Source: Luteibacter sp. 9135 (GTDB taxonomy: Bacteria > Pseudomonadota > Gammaproteobacteria > Xanthomonadales > Rhodanobacteraceae). From it: a stretch of DNA of 64,000 nucleotides. The translations under genes were made by a program, and so were the position numbers. The DNA lies in assembly GCF_000745005.1 (NCBI RefSeq), contig NZ_JQNB01000001.1, forward strand, positions 4,271,501-4,335,500. Direction: 5' to 3'. The notes beneath the pieces are model-generated. The model was not told where the DNA came from and made no database searches. It was given only the letters and a program-made list of their open reading frames with translations. Of the stretch, positions 42,401-50,767 are shown in pieces (the first letter of the stretch is position 1; each line of letters opens with the position of its first letter).

Positions 42401-42913
42401 AATCTCGTCGTCCACCGAGGTAGCTTCCGGCGTGGTGACGGTGCGTTCGCGCGTGGCGTTGCGCGTGCGCGTCATCACGTCCTCGATCATCTCGGTGAGG
42501 CCGAGCTTCATGCCGTCATTGGGGTGGTAGATGCGCTCCACGCCATACGCCTGCAGTTCGCGGATCTCCTCCGGCGTGATGGTGCCCCCGCCACCGCCAA
42601 ACACGCGCACATGGCCGGCGCCGCGCTCGCGCAGCATGTCGACCATGTACTTGAAGTACTCCACGTGGCCACCCTGGTACGACGACAGCGCGATGGCATC
42701 GGCGTCTTCCTGCAAGGCGGCGCGCACCACGTCTTCCACCGAGCGGTTGTGGCCCAGGTGGATCACCTCGGCGCCCTGGCTCTGGATGATCCGTCGCATG
42801 ATGTTGATCGCGGCGTCGTGGCCGTCGAACAGGCTGGCCGCCGTGACGAAACGCAGCGGCGTTCCCTCCGCGTCGGTATGGCTGGCGGGGATAGGCTTGG
42901 GCTGCGAGCTCAT
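39461..42913 (-). CDS. icmF: Fused isobutyryl-CoA mutase IcmF (B12 domain, MeaB-like GTPase, mutase)
   Basis: 1150 residues in three parts. The B12-binding domain is at about 20-150 ([21 protein letters not shown], then [13 protein letters not shown] and [14 protein letters not shown]). A MeaB-type G-protein chaperone follows at about 190-420 ([58 protein letters not shown]). The mutase barrel covers the rest ([43 protein letters not shown]). This layout is that of IcmF, which interconverts isobutyryl-CoA and butyryl-CoA, sometimes also pivalyl- or isovaleryl-CoA, rather than of separate methylmalonyl-CoA mutase subunits. It fits with the leucine and isovaleryl-CoA dehydrogenases further on. 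Confidence 0.93.
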   Translation of the reverse strand: MSSQPKPIPASHTDAEGTPLRFVTAASLFDGHDAAINIMRRIIQSQGAEVIHLGHNRSVEDVVRAALQEDADAIALSSYQGGHVEYFKYMVDMLRERGAGHVRVFGGGGGTITPEEIRELQAYGVERIYHPNDGMKLGLTEMIEDVMTRTRNATRERTVTTPEATSVDDEISIGAMLSAIEEDQLPEAELARVRKAWQLAGGKTPVLGLTGTGGAGKSSVVDELLLRFLHAFPDMRIAVLAVDPTRRRSGGALLGDRIRMNSLRSPRVYMRSMATRRQHAATSIVLHDCIDFLKSQAYDLVIVETAGIGQSDSEIVDLVDFPVYVMTSEYGAASQLEKIDMLDFAELVVLNKYDKRGAEDALRDVRKQWKRNRTAFQMADENVPVYPTIASQFNDPGVTWMFDNLCRLLREKLALPGTNWTPVVDTTLREPRATVLIPGNRVRYLAEIAEQGRGVNHGIAKQAEAASKAQHYYESLKDIGDDALPRAFDLYDHAALTVEGDRSLVTLRQRYNETVRELTSEAIHLLREWPSRFAAVTAEFNEYQVRDKVIRVENYRESLSHQKIPKVSPPKTKDWGELLSFLMRENLPGHYPYTGGVFPYRRAGEDPTRMFAGEGTPERTNRRFHYLSLGGAAARLSTAFDSVTLYGEDPAPRPDIYGKIGNSGVSIATLDDMKKLYSGFDLSAPSTSVSMTINGPAPIILAMFMNTAIDQNIEKYLNEDASRWDAANAHIARLYPDGNRPTYHGDLPEGNDGLGLALLGVSGEEVVDAETYARIKAWTLANVRGTVQADILKEDQAQNTCIFSTEFALRMMGDIQQYFVDHKVRNFYSVSISGYHIAEAGANPISQLAFTLSNGFTIVEYYLARGMKIDDFAPNLSFFFSNGMDPEYTVIGRVARRIWARAMRDRYGATARSQMLKYHIQTSGRSLHAQEIQFNDIRTTLQALYALFDNCNSLHTNAYDEAITTPTEESVRRAVAIQLIINRELGLNFNENPWQGSYVVDELTDLVEEAVYKEFEAISERGGVLGAMDTMYQRGKIQEESMYYEHRKHDGSLPLIGVNTFLPKDHGGEIATEIELIRSTEEEKGQQIDNVLLYGKARNDLAPESLVTLQKTARDRRNVFEQLMDAVKNNSLGQISHALYDVGGEYRRNM

Positions 42914-43020
42914 GGAAACTCCGGGGAACGCGACGTCTGGGGAGGGAACCGGTCGATTCTAGCCCCGGCGCCCTCCGGACCTCTGACGCAGTGCAGCGAT
43001 ACTGCCGCGCATCGCCCCGC

Positions 43021-43518
43021 TCAGGCCGGCTTGAGTCCCGCGGAGTACTCGCTGGCGCGATGAGAAGTAATACCGTGGCGCTGTTCGCTGCCCAGCGAGA
43101 ACGTCGGGTCGAGCACGAACACCTGCGGCCGCGTGGTCGGTCCCATCAGCTGTAGCAACAAAGCCTGGCCGAGGCTGTGCGGATGATGGCGCACCTCGTT
43201 CGCCAGGGTGGCCGACATCGGTGGCTCCACGGCCTGCGCGGGGTCGGTCCACAGCTTGCCGATGCGGTCGAAGTCGGCCGGGGATACTTCCACCCACACG
43301 CCGATCTGGTAGCGGTCGTTGCGCCCCGTCAACGGTAACGGCAACGTGGAGCGGACGAAGAAACGACGCGCGTCGATCACGCAGAGGTCGTCGTTCTCGA
43401 ACACGCTGGCGGCGCGGGTGGCCTCGTCGAGTTCCAGTACGGCATCCGGGCGGCGATAGCCCAGTTCGAGTGCTTCCGGGTCGTGCTCCGATCCACACAC
43501 CGCGCAGGTGGTCGTCAT
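43021..43518 (-). CDS. DUF2199 domain protein
   Basis: 165 residues starting MTTTCAVCGSEHDPEALELGYRRPDAV. CxxC plus the following His (and a later Cys in DDLCVID) could form a zinc site. FFVRSTLPLPLTGRNDRYQIGVWVEVSPADFDRIGKLW and the final HPHSLGQALL are typical of DUF2199, a family of unknown function. It lies between icmF and the alpha/beta hydrolase on the same strand, 34 bp after the latter, possibly in one transcript. Confidence 0.83.
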   Translation of the reverse strand: MTTTCAVCGSEHDPEALELGYRRPDAVLELDEATRAASVFENDDLCVIDARRFFVRSTLPLPLTGRNDRYQIGVWVEVSPADFDRIGKLWTDPAQAVEPPMSATLANEVRHHPHSLGQALLLQLMGPTTRPQVFVLDPTFSLGSEQRHGITSHRASEYSAGLKPA

Positions 43519-43552
43519 GGCTCGCTCCTGGAAAGGGGGCTGGATAGGCGGG

Positions 43553-44431
43553 TCAACAAGGCACCGCGCCCGCGAGAAAGCGTATCGCCGCCGTCATGAC
43601 GCCTGCGTCATCGACGATGCGGCGGTGCCCGAGGCCGTGCGTCTTCAGCAAGGTCGCGCCGGGCCAGAGGCGGGCATACAGTTCACCCTCGGCGACCGGC
43701 ACGTCACGGTCGGTCTCGTCGTGCACCACCAGCAGGGGCTGTGTCCGTTGCGGACCATGGTGCGCGATGTGCAGGGCCTCGATGGCGATACCCGTGCGCC
43801 GCGCCAGGGCGTCGTGCATGGACGGGCGCAGGTGCTGGCCCAGCCGCACGAAGCGGGCGAATCGCGCGGTGGCGGCTTCCGGATCGGCGGCGGGCGCGAT
43901 CAGTACCACGCGCTTCGTCGTCCAGCCACGCTCCAGTGCCAGCGTCGCGGCGGCGCCACCAAGGGAATGGGCGACTACGCCTTCCGGATCCCCGAAATAC
44001 CGGGCCACGGCGGTCAGGGTGCGAACGAAATCCGGCAGGGTGCACAGTTCGCCGCCGCTTTGGCCGTGCGCCGGCTGGTCGAACGCCACAGCCGCCCAAC
44101 CCTGGGCAAGCAGCTGGGGTGCCCATGTCTCCCAACGCAGGCCGAGGCTGGACCAGCCATGGACAAGCAGGATGTAAGGCTGCGTGGACGGATCGCCCCA
44201 GACGTAGGTCTCGATGGACTCCCCGTCCAGGGACAACGTGCTGCGGGAGGCGGATGTCGTCGCCACGGCATGTACCGCCCGCTGGCGGCTGCTGGCCAGC
44301 GGCGTCTGGAAAATGCGCGTGGCGTGCGCCACCGTGCGACCGGGCGCGAACCGGCTGCCCAGCCTATAGGCGAGGCGGATGCCAAGCAGGGTGGCGACGG
44401 TGCGCGCGCTGAACCGACGGGGAGGCTTCAT
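43553..44431 (-). CDS. Alpha/beta hydrolase with N-terminal membrane-like segment
   Basis: 292 residues from MKPPRRFSARTVATLLGIRLAYRLGSRFAPGRTVAHATRIFQTP (ATG at 44431 after GGAGG). The fold is shown by YILLVHGWSSLGLRWETWAPQLLAQGWAAVAFDQPAHGQS, the nucleophile VVAHSLGGAAATLAL (Ser near residue 157), the Asp in LLVVHDETDRDVPV and the His in LGHRRIV. It resembles small-acyl esterases of unknown substrate. Confidence 0.87.
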   Translation of the reverse strand: MKPPRRFSARTVATLLGIRLAYRLGSRFAPGRTVAHATRIFQTPLASSRQRAVHAVATTSASRSTLSLDGESIETYVWGDPSTQPYILLVHGWSSLGLRWETWAPQLLAQGWAAVAFDQPAHGQSGGELCTLPDFVRTLTAVARYFGDPEGVVAHSLGGAAATLALERGWTTKRVVLIAPAADPEAATARFARFVRLGQHLRPSMHDALARRTGIAIEALHIAHHGPQRTQPLLVVHDETDRDVPVAEGELYARLWPGATLLKTHGLGHRRIVDDAGVMTAAIRFLAGAVPC

Positions 44432-44619
44432 GGACTCGGCGGGTCGATGGAGGAAAAGGCAAGCATGCGGGAATTCGAGCGCTCGCGGGGAACAAGGTTC
44501 CCGCAGCGCGGCGATTTCACGAACCTGAACGCACCGGAGGCAAGGGTCAACCGGCATCGGCACGCCGACGTTCTGGCACTCGAATCCGCAACCGCGGAGC
44601 GTCACGAAGGAGACTGTCC

Positions 44620-44961
44620 ATGAAGCGCCCCACGCCCCTGCTCGCCACCCTGGCCGCCCTTGGCCTCACCTTCGGCGCGGCAAGCTACACCGCACCCGCT
44701 GCGGCGCGCGAATACGTCAGCGTGACCGTCACCGACCGTCCGCCGCCGCCGCGCTTCGAACGCATGCCGCCGCCTCGGGTGGGCTACGTCTGGGCCCCCG
44801 GTTACTGGAACTGGTATGGCGGCCGCTACGTCTGGGTGGGTGGTCGCTGGGCCGCGCAACGCCCCGGCTACGTCTACCACCCGCCGGTCTGGCATCCCTA
44901 CGGCCGCGGCTGGCGCGTCGAGCGCGAAACCTGGGTGCGCGACCCCCACTGGCATCACTGA
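44620..44961 (+). CDS. Exported WXXGXW-repeat protein
   Basis: 113 residues with a signal peptide (MKRPTPLLATLAALGLTFGAASYTAPAAA). The mature part has the YXWQ/WXXGXW repeat pattern: VGYVWAPGYWNWYGGRYVWVGGRW and then PGYVYHPPVWHPYGRGWRVERETW. It is very rich in Trp, Tyr, Arg and Pro and ends DPHWHH. Such proteins are common in proteobacterial envelopes; the role is unknown. A terminator follows at 45029. Confidence 0.88.
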   Translation: MKRPTPLLATLAALGLTFGAASYTAPAAAREYVSVTVTDRPPPPRFERMPPPRVGYVWAPGYWNWYGGRYVWVGGRWAAQRPGYVYHPPVWHPYGRGWRVERETWVRDPHWHH

Positions 44962-45028
44962 GACCGTCTGCTGCGCCGCACCTACACGAACCGGCGCAAG
45001 GGTTTAAACTAGGCGCCTGACACGACAG

Positions 45029-45064
45029 ATCGCCCCCGCCCTTGCAGGCCGGGGCGATTTTTTT
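45029..45064 (+). terminator. Terminator between the WXXGXW gene and ldh
   Basis: ATCGCCCC (45029-45036) pairs with GGGGCGAT (45051-45058), with a GC-rich interior, and is followed by seven T. It ends 89 bp before the leucine dehydrogenase start, so it could also act as an attenuator for that gene. Confidence 0.85.
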
Positions 45065-45152
45065 GGACGGTCATTATCGACCGGCGGTCCCCATCGCCGG
45101 TCATTCACCTAGAAGCGGCCCCTCTGCCGCTTGCCACTGGAGTTTGCGTTCG

Positions 45153-46256
45153 ATGATTTTCGAAACCATCGCCAACACGGGCCACGAAGAAGTCGTCTTC
45201 TGCCACAACAAGGACGCCGGCCTGAAGGCCATCATCGCGATCCACAACACCGTGCTGGGCCCCTCGCTCGGCGGCCTGCGCATGTGGCCGTACAAGACCG
45301 AGCAGGATGCCGTGAACGACGTGCTGCGCCTGTCGCGCGGCATGACGTACAAGAACGCGGTGGCCGGCCTGAACCTGGGCGGCGGCAAGGCCGTGATCAT
45401 CGGCGATCCCTCCAAGGACAAGTCCGAGGCGCTGTTCCGCGCGTTCGGCCGTTTCGTCAACTCGCTCAACGGCCGCTACATCACCGCCGAGGACGTGGGC
45501 ATCGACGTCAACGACATGGAATACGTCTACCGTGAAACCGAGTACGTCACCGGCGTGCACCAAGTCCACGGTGGCTCGGGCGATCCCTCGCCGTTCACCG
45601 CGTTCGGCACGCTGCAGGGCCTGATGGCCGCGCTGCAGTCCAAGCACGGCAACGAGGACGTGGGCAAGTACAGCTACGCCGTGCAGGGTTGCGGTCATGT
45701 GGGCAGCGAGTTCATCAAGCTGCTGCGCGAGCAGGGCGCCAAGGTGTTCGTCACCGACATCAACAAGGATGCCGTGCAACGCTGCGTCGACGAACTCGGC
45801 TGCGAGGCCGTGGGCCTGGACGAGATCTACGACGTGGACGCCGACGTCTACAGCCCGTGCGCCCTGGGCGGCACGGTCAACGAGCAGACCATCGACCGGA
45901 TCAAGGCGAAGATCATCTGCGGCGCGGCCAACAATCAGCTTGCCACGGACGCGATCGGCGACGAGTTGGCCCGCCGCGGCATCGTCTACGCCCCGGATTA
46001 CGCCGTGAACGCAGGCGGCGTGATGAACGTCTCGCTCGAGATCGACGGCTACAACCGCGAGCGCGCCATGCGCATGATGCGCACGATCTACTACAACGTG
46101 GGCCGGATCTTCGAGATCTCCGCCCGTGACAACATCCCGACCTACAAGGCCGCGGACCGCATGGCCGAGGAGCGCATCAGCGCCATCGGCAAGATCCGCC
46201 TTCCGCACATGGGCAACGGTGCGCCGCGGTTCCAGGGACGTATGCGCGGGCAGTAA
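45153..46256 (+). CDS. ldh: Leucine dehydrogenase
   Basis: 367 residues from MIFETIANTGHEEVVFCHNKDAGLKAIIAIHNTVLGPSLGGLRMWPY (ATG at 45153). The catalytic Lys lies in NLGGGKAVIIGDP, following RLSRGMTYKNAVAGL. The NAD-binding fold has VQGCGHVGSEFIKLL, with Asp in VTDINKD giving NAD preference. It reversibly deaminates leucine, valine and isoleucine to branched 2-oxo acids. Family length is about 360 residues. It is the first step of a path continued by isovaleryl-CoA dehydrogenase at the window's end. Its own terminator follows. Confidence 0.95.
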   Translation: MIFETIANTGHEEVVFCHNKDAGLKAIIAIHNTVLGPSLGGLRMWPYKTEQDAVNDVLRLSRGMTYKNAVAGLNLGGGKAVIIGDPSKDKSEALFRAFGRFVNSLNGRYITAEDVGIDVNDMEYVYRETEYVTGVHQVHGGSGDPSPFTAFGTLQGLMAALQSKHGNEDVGKYSYAVQGCGHVGSEFIKLLREQGAKVFVTDINKDAVQRCVDELGCEAVGLDEIYDVDADVYSPCALGGTVNEQTIDRIKAKIICGAANNQLATDAIGDELARRGIVYAPDYAVNAGGVMNVSLEIDGYNRERAMRMMRTIYYNVGRIFEISARDNIPTYKAADRMAEERISAIGKIRLPHMGNGAPRFQGRMRGQ

Positions 46257-46281
46257 GCCCGGCGAGACGTACGTGATGAAG

Positions 46282-46309
46282 AGCCGCCCGGGCGACCGGG
46301 CGGCTTTTT
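46282..46309 (+). terminator. Terminator of leucine dehydrogenase
   Basis: AGCCGCCCG / CGGGCGGCT, a perfect 9-bp stem with a 6-nt loop and a run of T after it, ends the ldh transcript before the REP-containing gap. Confidence 0.9.
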
Positions 46310-46354
46310 CGTTGGGGAGCGCCGGCCGGGATGCGCGGCGCGGGGCCGGCTGGG

Positions 46355-46377
46355 GTAGGAGCGGACGATGTCCGCGA
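46355..46377 (+). repeat. REP-like palindromic element (copy 3)
   Basis: GTAGGAGC, arm GGAC, loop GAT, arm GTCC, GCGA. Opposite in orientation to copy 4 at 46515. Confidence 0.75.
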
Positions 46378-46514
46378 TGCCCTCAGGCTGGCCAGGGCGA
46401 AAGGCGAAACCCCGAAAAGAACACGTGTGACCGCCAGGGTGACTTCGTTGGGCTCACGGAACCGCCTGGACCTTGGGGCGCATGGCGTCTTTCGCCTCGA
46501 CCGAAGGTGAGGGT

Positions 46515-46537
46515 TCGCCCACATCGTGGGCTCCTAC
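46515..46537 (-). repeat. REP-like palindromic element (copy 4)
   Basis: On the minus strand: GTAGGAGC, arm CCAC, loop GAT, arm GTGG, GCGA. Pairs with copy 3 in inverted orientation 160 bp away. Confidence 0.75.
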
Positions 46538-46747
46538 CTGGCCTTATGATCTGTTATGCTTTTGGCGCCCCTGGGTTCTTGTAAGGCTTTGCCTACACGG
46601 CGCTTTTGGGGCCAAGGGGATGCCGCCCAAGGGCTGGCGACGACACGACACTTTCGATCACCTTCATCGCCTCGGTGATGCGCATCCATGACTGGCACCA
46701 GCCGTCGGTGGATCGCCCGTCCGGGGATGAAATGGACTTACCGAGCT

Positions 46748-47017
46748 ATGAGCGCGATCCCAGCTGACACCCTCACCTACGACGACGTCCTGGTTCGGCT
46801 GCGCGCCGTGCTGCAGGAAACGTTCGAGATCGATCCGGCCAAGGTCACGCCCGAGGCCAACCTGTTCACCGATCTGGAGCTGGACAGCATCGACGCGATC
46901 GATCTGGCCATCCAGGTGCAGGACATGACCGGCACCCGGATCAAGCCCGAGGATTTCAAGAGCGTGCGTACGGTGGGCGACGTGGTCGCCACCGTGCAGA
47001 CGCTGGTCGCCCGCTGA
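46748..47017 (+). CDS. Acyl carrier protein of the aryl-polyene operon (first)
   Basis: 89 residues from MSAIPADTLTYDDVLVRLRAVLQETFEID (ATG at 46748). The 4'-phosphopantetheine attachment Ser is in LFTDLELDSIDAIDLAIQVQ. It should carry the growing polyene chain for the ketosynthases downstream. It is the first of 17 plus-strand genes with gaps of 8 bp or less. A longer frame is open upstream but has no ribosome binding site or ACP similarity. Confidence 0.92.
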   Translation: MSAIPADTLTYDDVLVRLRAVLQETFEIDPAKVTPEANLFTDLELDSIDAIDLAIQVQDMTGTRIKPEDFKSVRTVGDVVATVQTLVAR

Positions 47018-47025
47018 GCGGACCG

Positions 47026-47811
47026 ATGGCGGGCCGGTACGAACCGCGCGACGACGCGGCGCCCTCCTTCGCGCCCTGCGCGGTCGTACCGATCTACAAC
47101 CACGGATCGACCATCGCCGCCACGGCCGAGGCCCTGGCGGCCCATGGCCTGCCCGTGCTGATCGTGGACGACGGCTCCGAGGCCGCTACCGCCGATGTGC
47201 TGGACCGGCTGGTGGCCGGACGCGACGACCTCCGCCTGATCCGCCTGCCGGTCAACGGCGGCAAGGGTGCCGCGCTCACCGCCGGGTTCCTCGCCGCCCA
47301 TGCCGCCGGCTACAGCCACGTGCTGCAGATCGACGCGGACGGACAGCACGACACCGCCGACGCGCCGCGCTTCCTGGCCGCCGCGGCCGCCGCGCCCGAT
47401 GCCATGGTCTGCGGCAAGCCGATCTACGACGACTCCGTGCCCCCGGCGCGCCTCTACGGTCGCTACCTGACGCACGCCTGCGTCTGGGCGGAAACGCTGT
47501 CCTTCGACATCGCCGACTCCATGTGCGGCTACCGGCTGTACCCGCTGGCCCCGACCCGCGCGGAAATCGCGCGCAAGCCGCTGCCCTCGCGAATGGATTT
47601 CGACACCGAGATCGCCGTGCGCCTGTTCTGGCGCGGGGTTCCGGTCATCAACCTGCCGACCCGGGTGATCTACCCCGAGAACGGCCTCTCCCATTTCCGC
47701 ATGTGGCGCGACAATGCGCGCATCACCGCCATGCATACGCGACTGCTGCTCGGCATGCTGCCGCGCGCGCCGCGCCTGCTCCTTCGCACCTTCCACCACG
47801 GAAACCGCTGA
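47026..47811 (+). CDS. Family 2 glycosyltransferase of the aryl-polyene operon
   Basis: 261 residues. CAVVPIYNHGSTIAATAEAL and LIVDDGSEAAT begin the GT-A fold. The metal-binding DXD region reads LQIDADGQHD, followed by DSMCGYRLYPL and MDFDTEIAVRLFWRG. GT2 enzymes of this DPM1-like type use nucleotide or polyprenyl sugars. In aryl-polyene and xanthomonadin clusters a glycosyltransferase is thought to help build the membrane-anchored glycolipid form; the acceptor is not known. Confidence 0.88.
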   Translation: MAGRYEPRDDAAPSFAPCAVVPIYNHGSTIAATAEALAAHGLPVLIVDDGSEAATADVLDRLVAGRDDLRLIRLPVNGGKGAALTAGFLAAHAAGYSHVLQIDADGQHDTADAPRFLAAAAAAPDAMVCGKPIYDDSVPPARLYGRYLTHACVWAETLSFDIADSMCGYRLYPLAPTRAEIARKPLPSRMDFDTEIAVRLFWRGVPVINLPTRVIYPENGLSHFRMWRDNARITAMHTRLLLGMLPRAPRLLLRTFHHGNR

Positions 47812-48419
47812 TGCGTCGTCTTTTCGCCTTGTTTGCCCTGCTCCTCGTCTCCACCGCCCATGCCCAGGCCCCGTCGCTTGTCGACGACGTGCTGGGTCGC
47901 CTCGCGAAGCATCCCCAGGTGCGCGCCGAATTCACCCAGCAGCGCGACAACCCTGCCCTGGCTGCGCCGCAGGTAAGCAAGGGCGACCTGTTGTTCGTGA
48001 TCGGGCACGGCATGATCTGGCATACCCGCGAACCGTTCGAGGACACGCTGGTGCTGACCTCCGGCAACAGCGCCCGCCTGAATGCGCAGGGCAAGCTGGA
48101 GCGCGTGCGCGATGGCAACCGCGGCGTCAGCCAGGTATCCGGCATGCTGCAATCGCTGCTGGCCGGCAAGTCGGACGAGGCCATGCGCCAGTTCACCATC
48201 ACGGCCGAGGGCAGCCCGGAGGCGTGGTCGCTCCGCTTCGTGCCGCGCCAGGCGCGCGTCGCGCGTGTCCTCGCCGGGATCACGCTCAAGGGCGATGCCT
48301 TCCTCGAATCCATCGAAGTGAACCTCGCCAGCGGCGAGCGCACGCTGATCACCTTCACCGGCACGCGCGACGCCGATACGCTCACCCCGCTCGAAACGCA
48401 GGTCCTCGGCGTCAAATGA
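47811..48419 (+). CDS. LolA-like outer-membrane carrier protein
   Basis: 202 residues with a signal peptide (MRRLFALFALLLVSTAHAQ). The LolA fold is suggested by VLGRLAKHPQVRAEFTQQRDNPALAAPQVSKGDLLFVIGHGMIWHTREPFEDTLVL and the later VSGMLQSLLAGKSDEAM. LolA shuttles lipoproteins through the periplasm; relatives in pigment clusters are believed to carry the polyene lipid to the outer membrane. Its start overlaps the stop of the glycosyltransferase by one base, and the next gene overlaps by ATGA. Confidence 0.88.
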   Translation: MRRLFALFALLLVSTAHAQAPSLVDDVLGRLAKHPQVRAEFTQQRDNPALAAPQVSKGDLLFVIGHGMIWHTREPFEDTLVLTSGNSARLNAQGKLERVRDGNRGVSQVSGMLQSLLAGKSDEAMRQFTITAEGSPEAWSLRFVPRQARVARVLAGITLKGDAFLESIEVNLASGERTLITFTGTRDADTLTPLETQVLGVK

Positions 48420-50767
48420 AGGCGTCGCCGACGACTGTGCGCGCCGGCCTGTTCGCCATCGCGGCGCTGGGCGTCTGCCTGCTGTGCGCGTGGCTGCTGT
48501 TCGGTCGCGCCACGTCGCCGTTGCAGACGGACATCCTGACCATCCTGCCGGCCACGGAGCGCCACCCCCTGGCCGAAGACGCCGTCGAGCGCCTGGCCCG
48601 CGCCAGCGGCGACCGGATGATCCTGCTGGTGGCCAACCGCGACGACGCCTCCGCCAAGGACGCCGCCCGTGAACTGGGCGAGACGCTGGGCAAGGACCCG
48701 ACGTTCGCCTCGGTGATCGCCGAGCTGCCGCCGTTCGACCTCGACCAGCTGGTCACGCCGTTCCTGCCGTTCCGTTTCCACCTGCTGACGCCGGAAGATC
48801 GCGCCGCCGTGACCCTGCCGGGTTTCGACGCCGTCGCCACGCTGTCGCGCCGGCTCAACGAGCCGTTCGGTGCCAACGTGGGCGCGAAGCTCACCGACGA
48901 TCCGTTCGGCTGGATGCAGCACTGGCTGGACCGCCAGCCCTGGAACCGCTCGGCCCTCGTCCCCGAGGACGACATGCTTACCGCGCACCAGGGCGACACC
49001 AGCTACGTGCTGGTGATCGCCACGCTCAAGGGCTCGTCATACGACGACACGGTGCAGCGCGCGGCGCTGGCCACACTGGAGCACGCCGAGGCCGGCATGC
49101 TGGCGAAATACCCCGGCACCACGCTGCTGCGCACCGGGGCGATCTTCTACGCGGCGGCGGCGCGCGCCGGCGCCGAGCGCGACACCCATGTGGTCGGCAT
49201 CGCCTCGTCGGTGGGCATCGCACTGCTGTTGCTGCTGGTGTTCCGCTCGGCGCGACCGCTGCTGATCGCCTTCCTTTCCACGGCCCTGGGCGTGGTCGGT
49301 GCCATCGTTGCCACCGTGCTCGTGTTCGGCCAGCTGCACCTGCTGACCCTGGTGTTCGGTGCGGCGTTGCTGGGCGAAGCGGTCGATTACTCCATCCAGT
49401 ACCTCTGCGCGCGTGCGAATGCAGGCGCCGCCTGGAACGCCGAACGCGGCGTGCGCCAGGTGCGTCCGGCGCTGCTGCTGGCGCTGGGCACCTCCCTGCT
49501 GGGCTACGCGCTGCTCGGCGTGGTGCCGTTCCCGGCGTTGCAGCAGATGGCCGTGTTCGCCATGTCGGGCATGGCGGTGGCCTGCGCCAGCGTGTTCTGG
49601 CTGCTGCCGGCGCTGGCGCAGAAACCGGCACGTGCGCCGCTGTCGCCGGCGCTGGTGCGCCTGGCGCTGGGCTGGCAACGGGCCGCCTCGGGTCGGCGCG
49701 CCCTCGTCGTGCTGGCCGTGCTGGCGCTGGTCGCGATACCGGGCTGGCTGCGGCTGGGCCACGACGACGACATCCACCTGCTGATCTCGCCGCCGAAAAC
49801 GCTGGAAGCGCAGACGAACGCGATCCGCGACGTCGCCGGCTTCGGCGGCGGCACCCAGTTCTGGCTGGTCGAGGGCGCCACGTCCGAGGACGTGCTGCAG
49901 CGTGAGGAAGCGCTGACCGATCGCCTCCAGGCCTGGATTGCGCAAGGCAAGCTCACCGGCTTCACCGGCATCACTGGAATGCTGCCGTCGGCGAAGCGAC
50001 AGGCGGCCAACGTCGCCGCGCTCGATCCGCTGTTCACGCCGCGCGAGCGCATGACCCGCTGGCTGGGCGCGGCCGGCTTCCGGCCGGAAGGCACCGCCGC
50101 CTTCGTCGCCGCGTACCCGGGGCGCGCCTTCACGCTGGACGACTGGCGCGCGATGCCCGCCTATACGCCGTTCCGTTACCTGTGGCTTGAAGGTGAACAC
50201 GGCACCGGCAGCATCGTCGTGCCGCAGGGCCAGGACGACGTGGCGCTGTTGCGCGAAGCGTCGGCGGGCCTACCGGGCGTATCGCTGATCGACAAGCCGG
50301 CCAGCATTTCCGCGCTGTTCGGTCGCTATCGCAGCTACGCCGACGTGTGGCTGGGCGGCGCGCTGGCCCTGGTCGGGCTGGCCTTCCTGTGGCGCTACGG
50401 TCCACGTGCCGTGGGCCGCGTGCTGTTGCCGCCGATCGCCGGCATTGTCTTCAGCGTGGCCGCGCTGGGTTATCTCGGCCAGCCGCTCACGCTGTTCCAC
50501 ATCATGGCACTGATGCTGGTGCTGGGTGTGGGCGCGAACTACGCCGTGTTCCTACGCGAAGGTGAGCCGCATGCGGCGCATATTCCTGGCGCGGCGTACG
50601 CGGGCGTGCTGCTGTCCGCCGTCACCGCCCTGCTGTCCTTCGGCCTGCTCGCGCTGAGCACGATGCCGGCCCTGCAACATTTCGGCCTCACCCTGTTACT
50701 GGGGATCGGCTTCACGGCGCTGGTAGCGCCCGTGAGCGTTCCCGCACCGAAGAAGCCACTCGCATGA
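48416..50767 (+). CDS. MMPL/RND-family exporter of the aryl-polyene operon
   Basis: 783 residues with two similar halves. Each half has one N-terminal helix, a large periplasmic domain and a bundle of five or so helices (first bundle about 265-400, e.g. VVGIASSVGIALLLLLVFRSARPLLIAFLSTALGVVGAIVATVLVFG; second from about 645). Acidic residues in LLGEAVDYSIQYL are suited to proton coupling. MMPL proteins export lipids across the inner membrane; in this setting the cargo is probably the aryl-polyene lipid, handed to the LolA-like protein encoded just upstream. Confidence 0.92.
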   Translation: MKASPTTVRAGLFAIAALGVCLLCAWLLFGRATSPLQTDILTILPATERHPLAEDAVERLARASGDRMILLVANRDDASAKDAARELGETLGKDPTFASVIAELPPFDLDQLVTPFLPFRFHLLTPEDRAAVTLPGFDAVATLSRRLNEPFGANVGAKLTDDPFGWMQHWLDRQPWNRSALVPEDDMLTAHQGDTSYVLVIATLKGSSYDDTVQRAALATLEHAEAGMLAKYPGTTLLRTGAIFYAAAARAGAERDTHVVGIASSVGIALLLLLVFRSARPLLIAFLSTALGVVGAIVATVLVFGQLHLLTLVFGAALLGEAVDYSIQYLCARANAGAAWNAERGVRQVRPALLLALGTSLLGYALLGVVPFPALQQMAVFAMSGMAVACASVFWLLPALAQKPARAPLSPALVRLALGWQRAASGRRALVVLAVLALVAIPGWLRLGHDDDIHLLISPPKTLEAQTNAIRDVAGFGGGTQFWLVEGATSEDVLQREEALTDRLQAWIAQGKLTGFTGITGMLPSAKRQAANVAALDPLFTPRERMTRWLGAAGFRPEGTAAFVAAYPGRAFTLDDWRAMPAYTPFRYLWLEGEHGTGSIVVPQGQDDVALLREASAGLPGVSLIDKPASISALFGRYRSYADVWLGGALALVGLAFLWRYGPRAVGRVLLPPIAGIVFSVAALGYLGQPLTLFHIMALMLVLGVGANYAVFLREGEPHAAHIPGAAYAGVLLSAVTALLSFGLLALSTMPALQHFGLTLLLGIGFTALVAPVSVPAPKKPLA

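Larger units (their letters stand above)
46310..46747. other. Intergenic region with two inverted REP copies before the pigment operon
   Basis: No gene is visible in these 438 bp. Two REP elements face each other (46355 and 46515), with a smaller inverted match (CGAAAGGCGAAA / TCTTTCGCCTCG) between them, like a BIME. After the second REP, TATGAT (46545) and TATGCT (46555) are possible -10 boxes, but no fitting -35 box is clear. If they are used, the leader before the first acyl carrier protein gene is about 180 nt. Confidence 0.5.
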
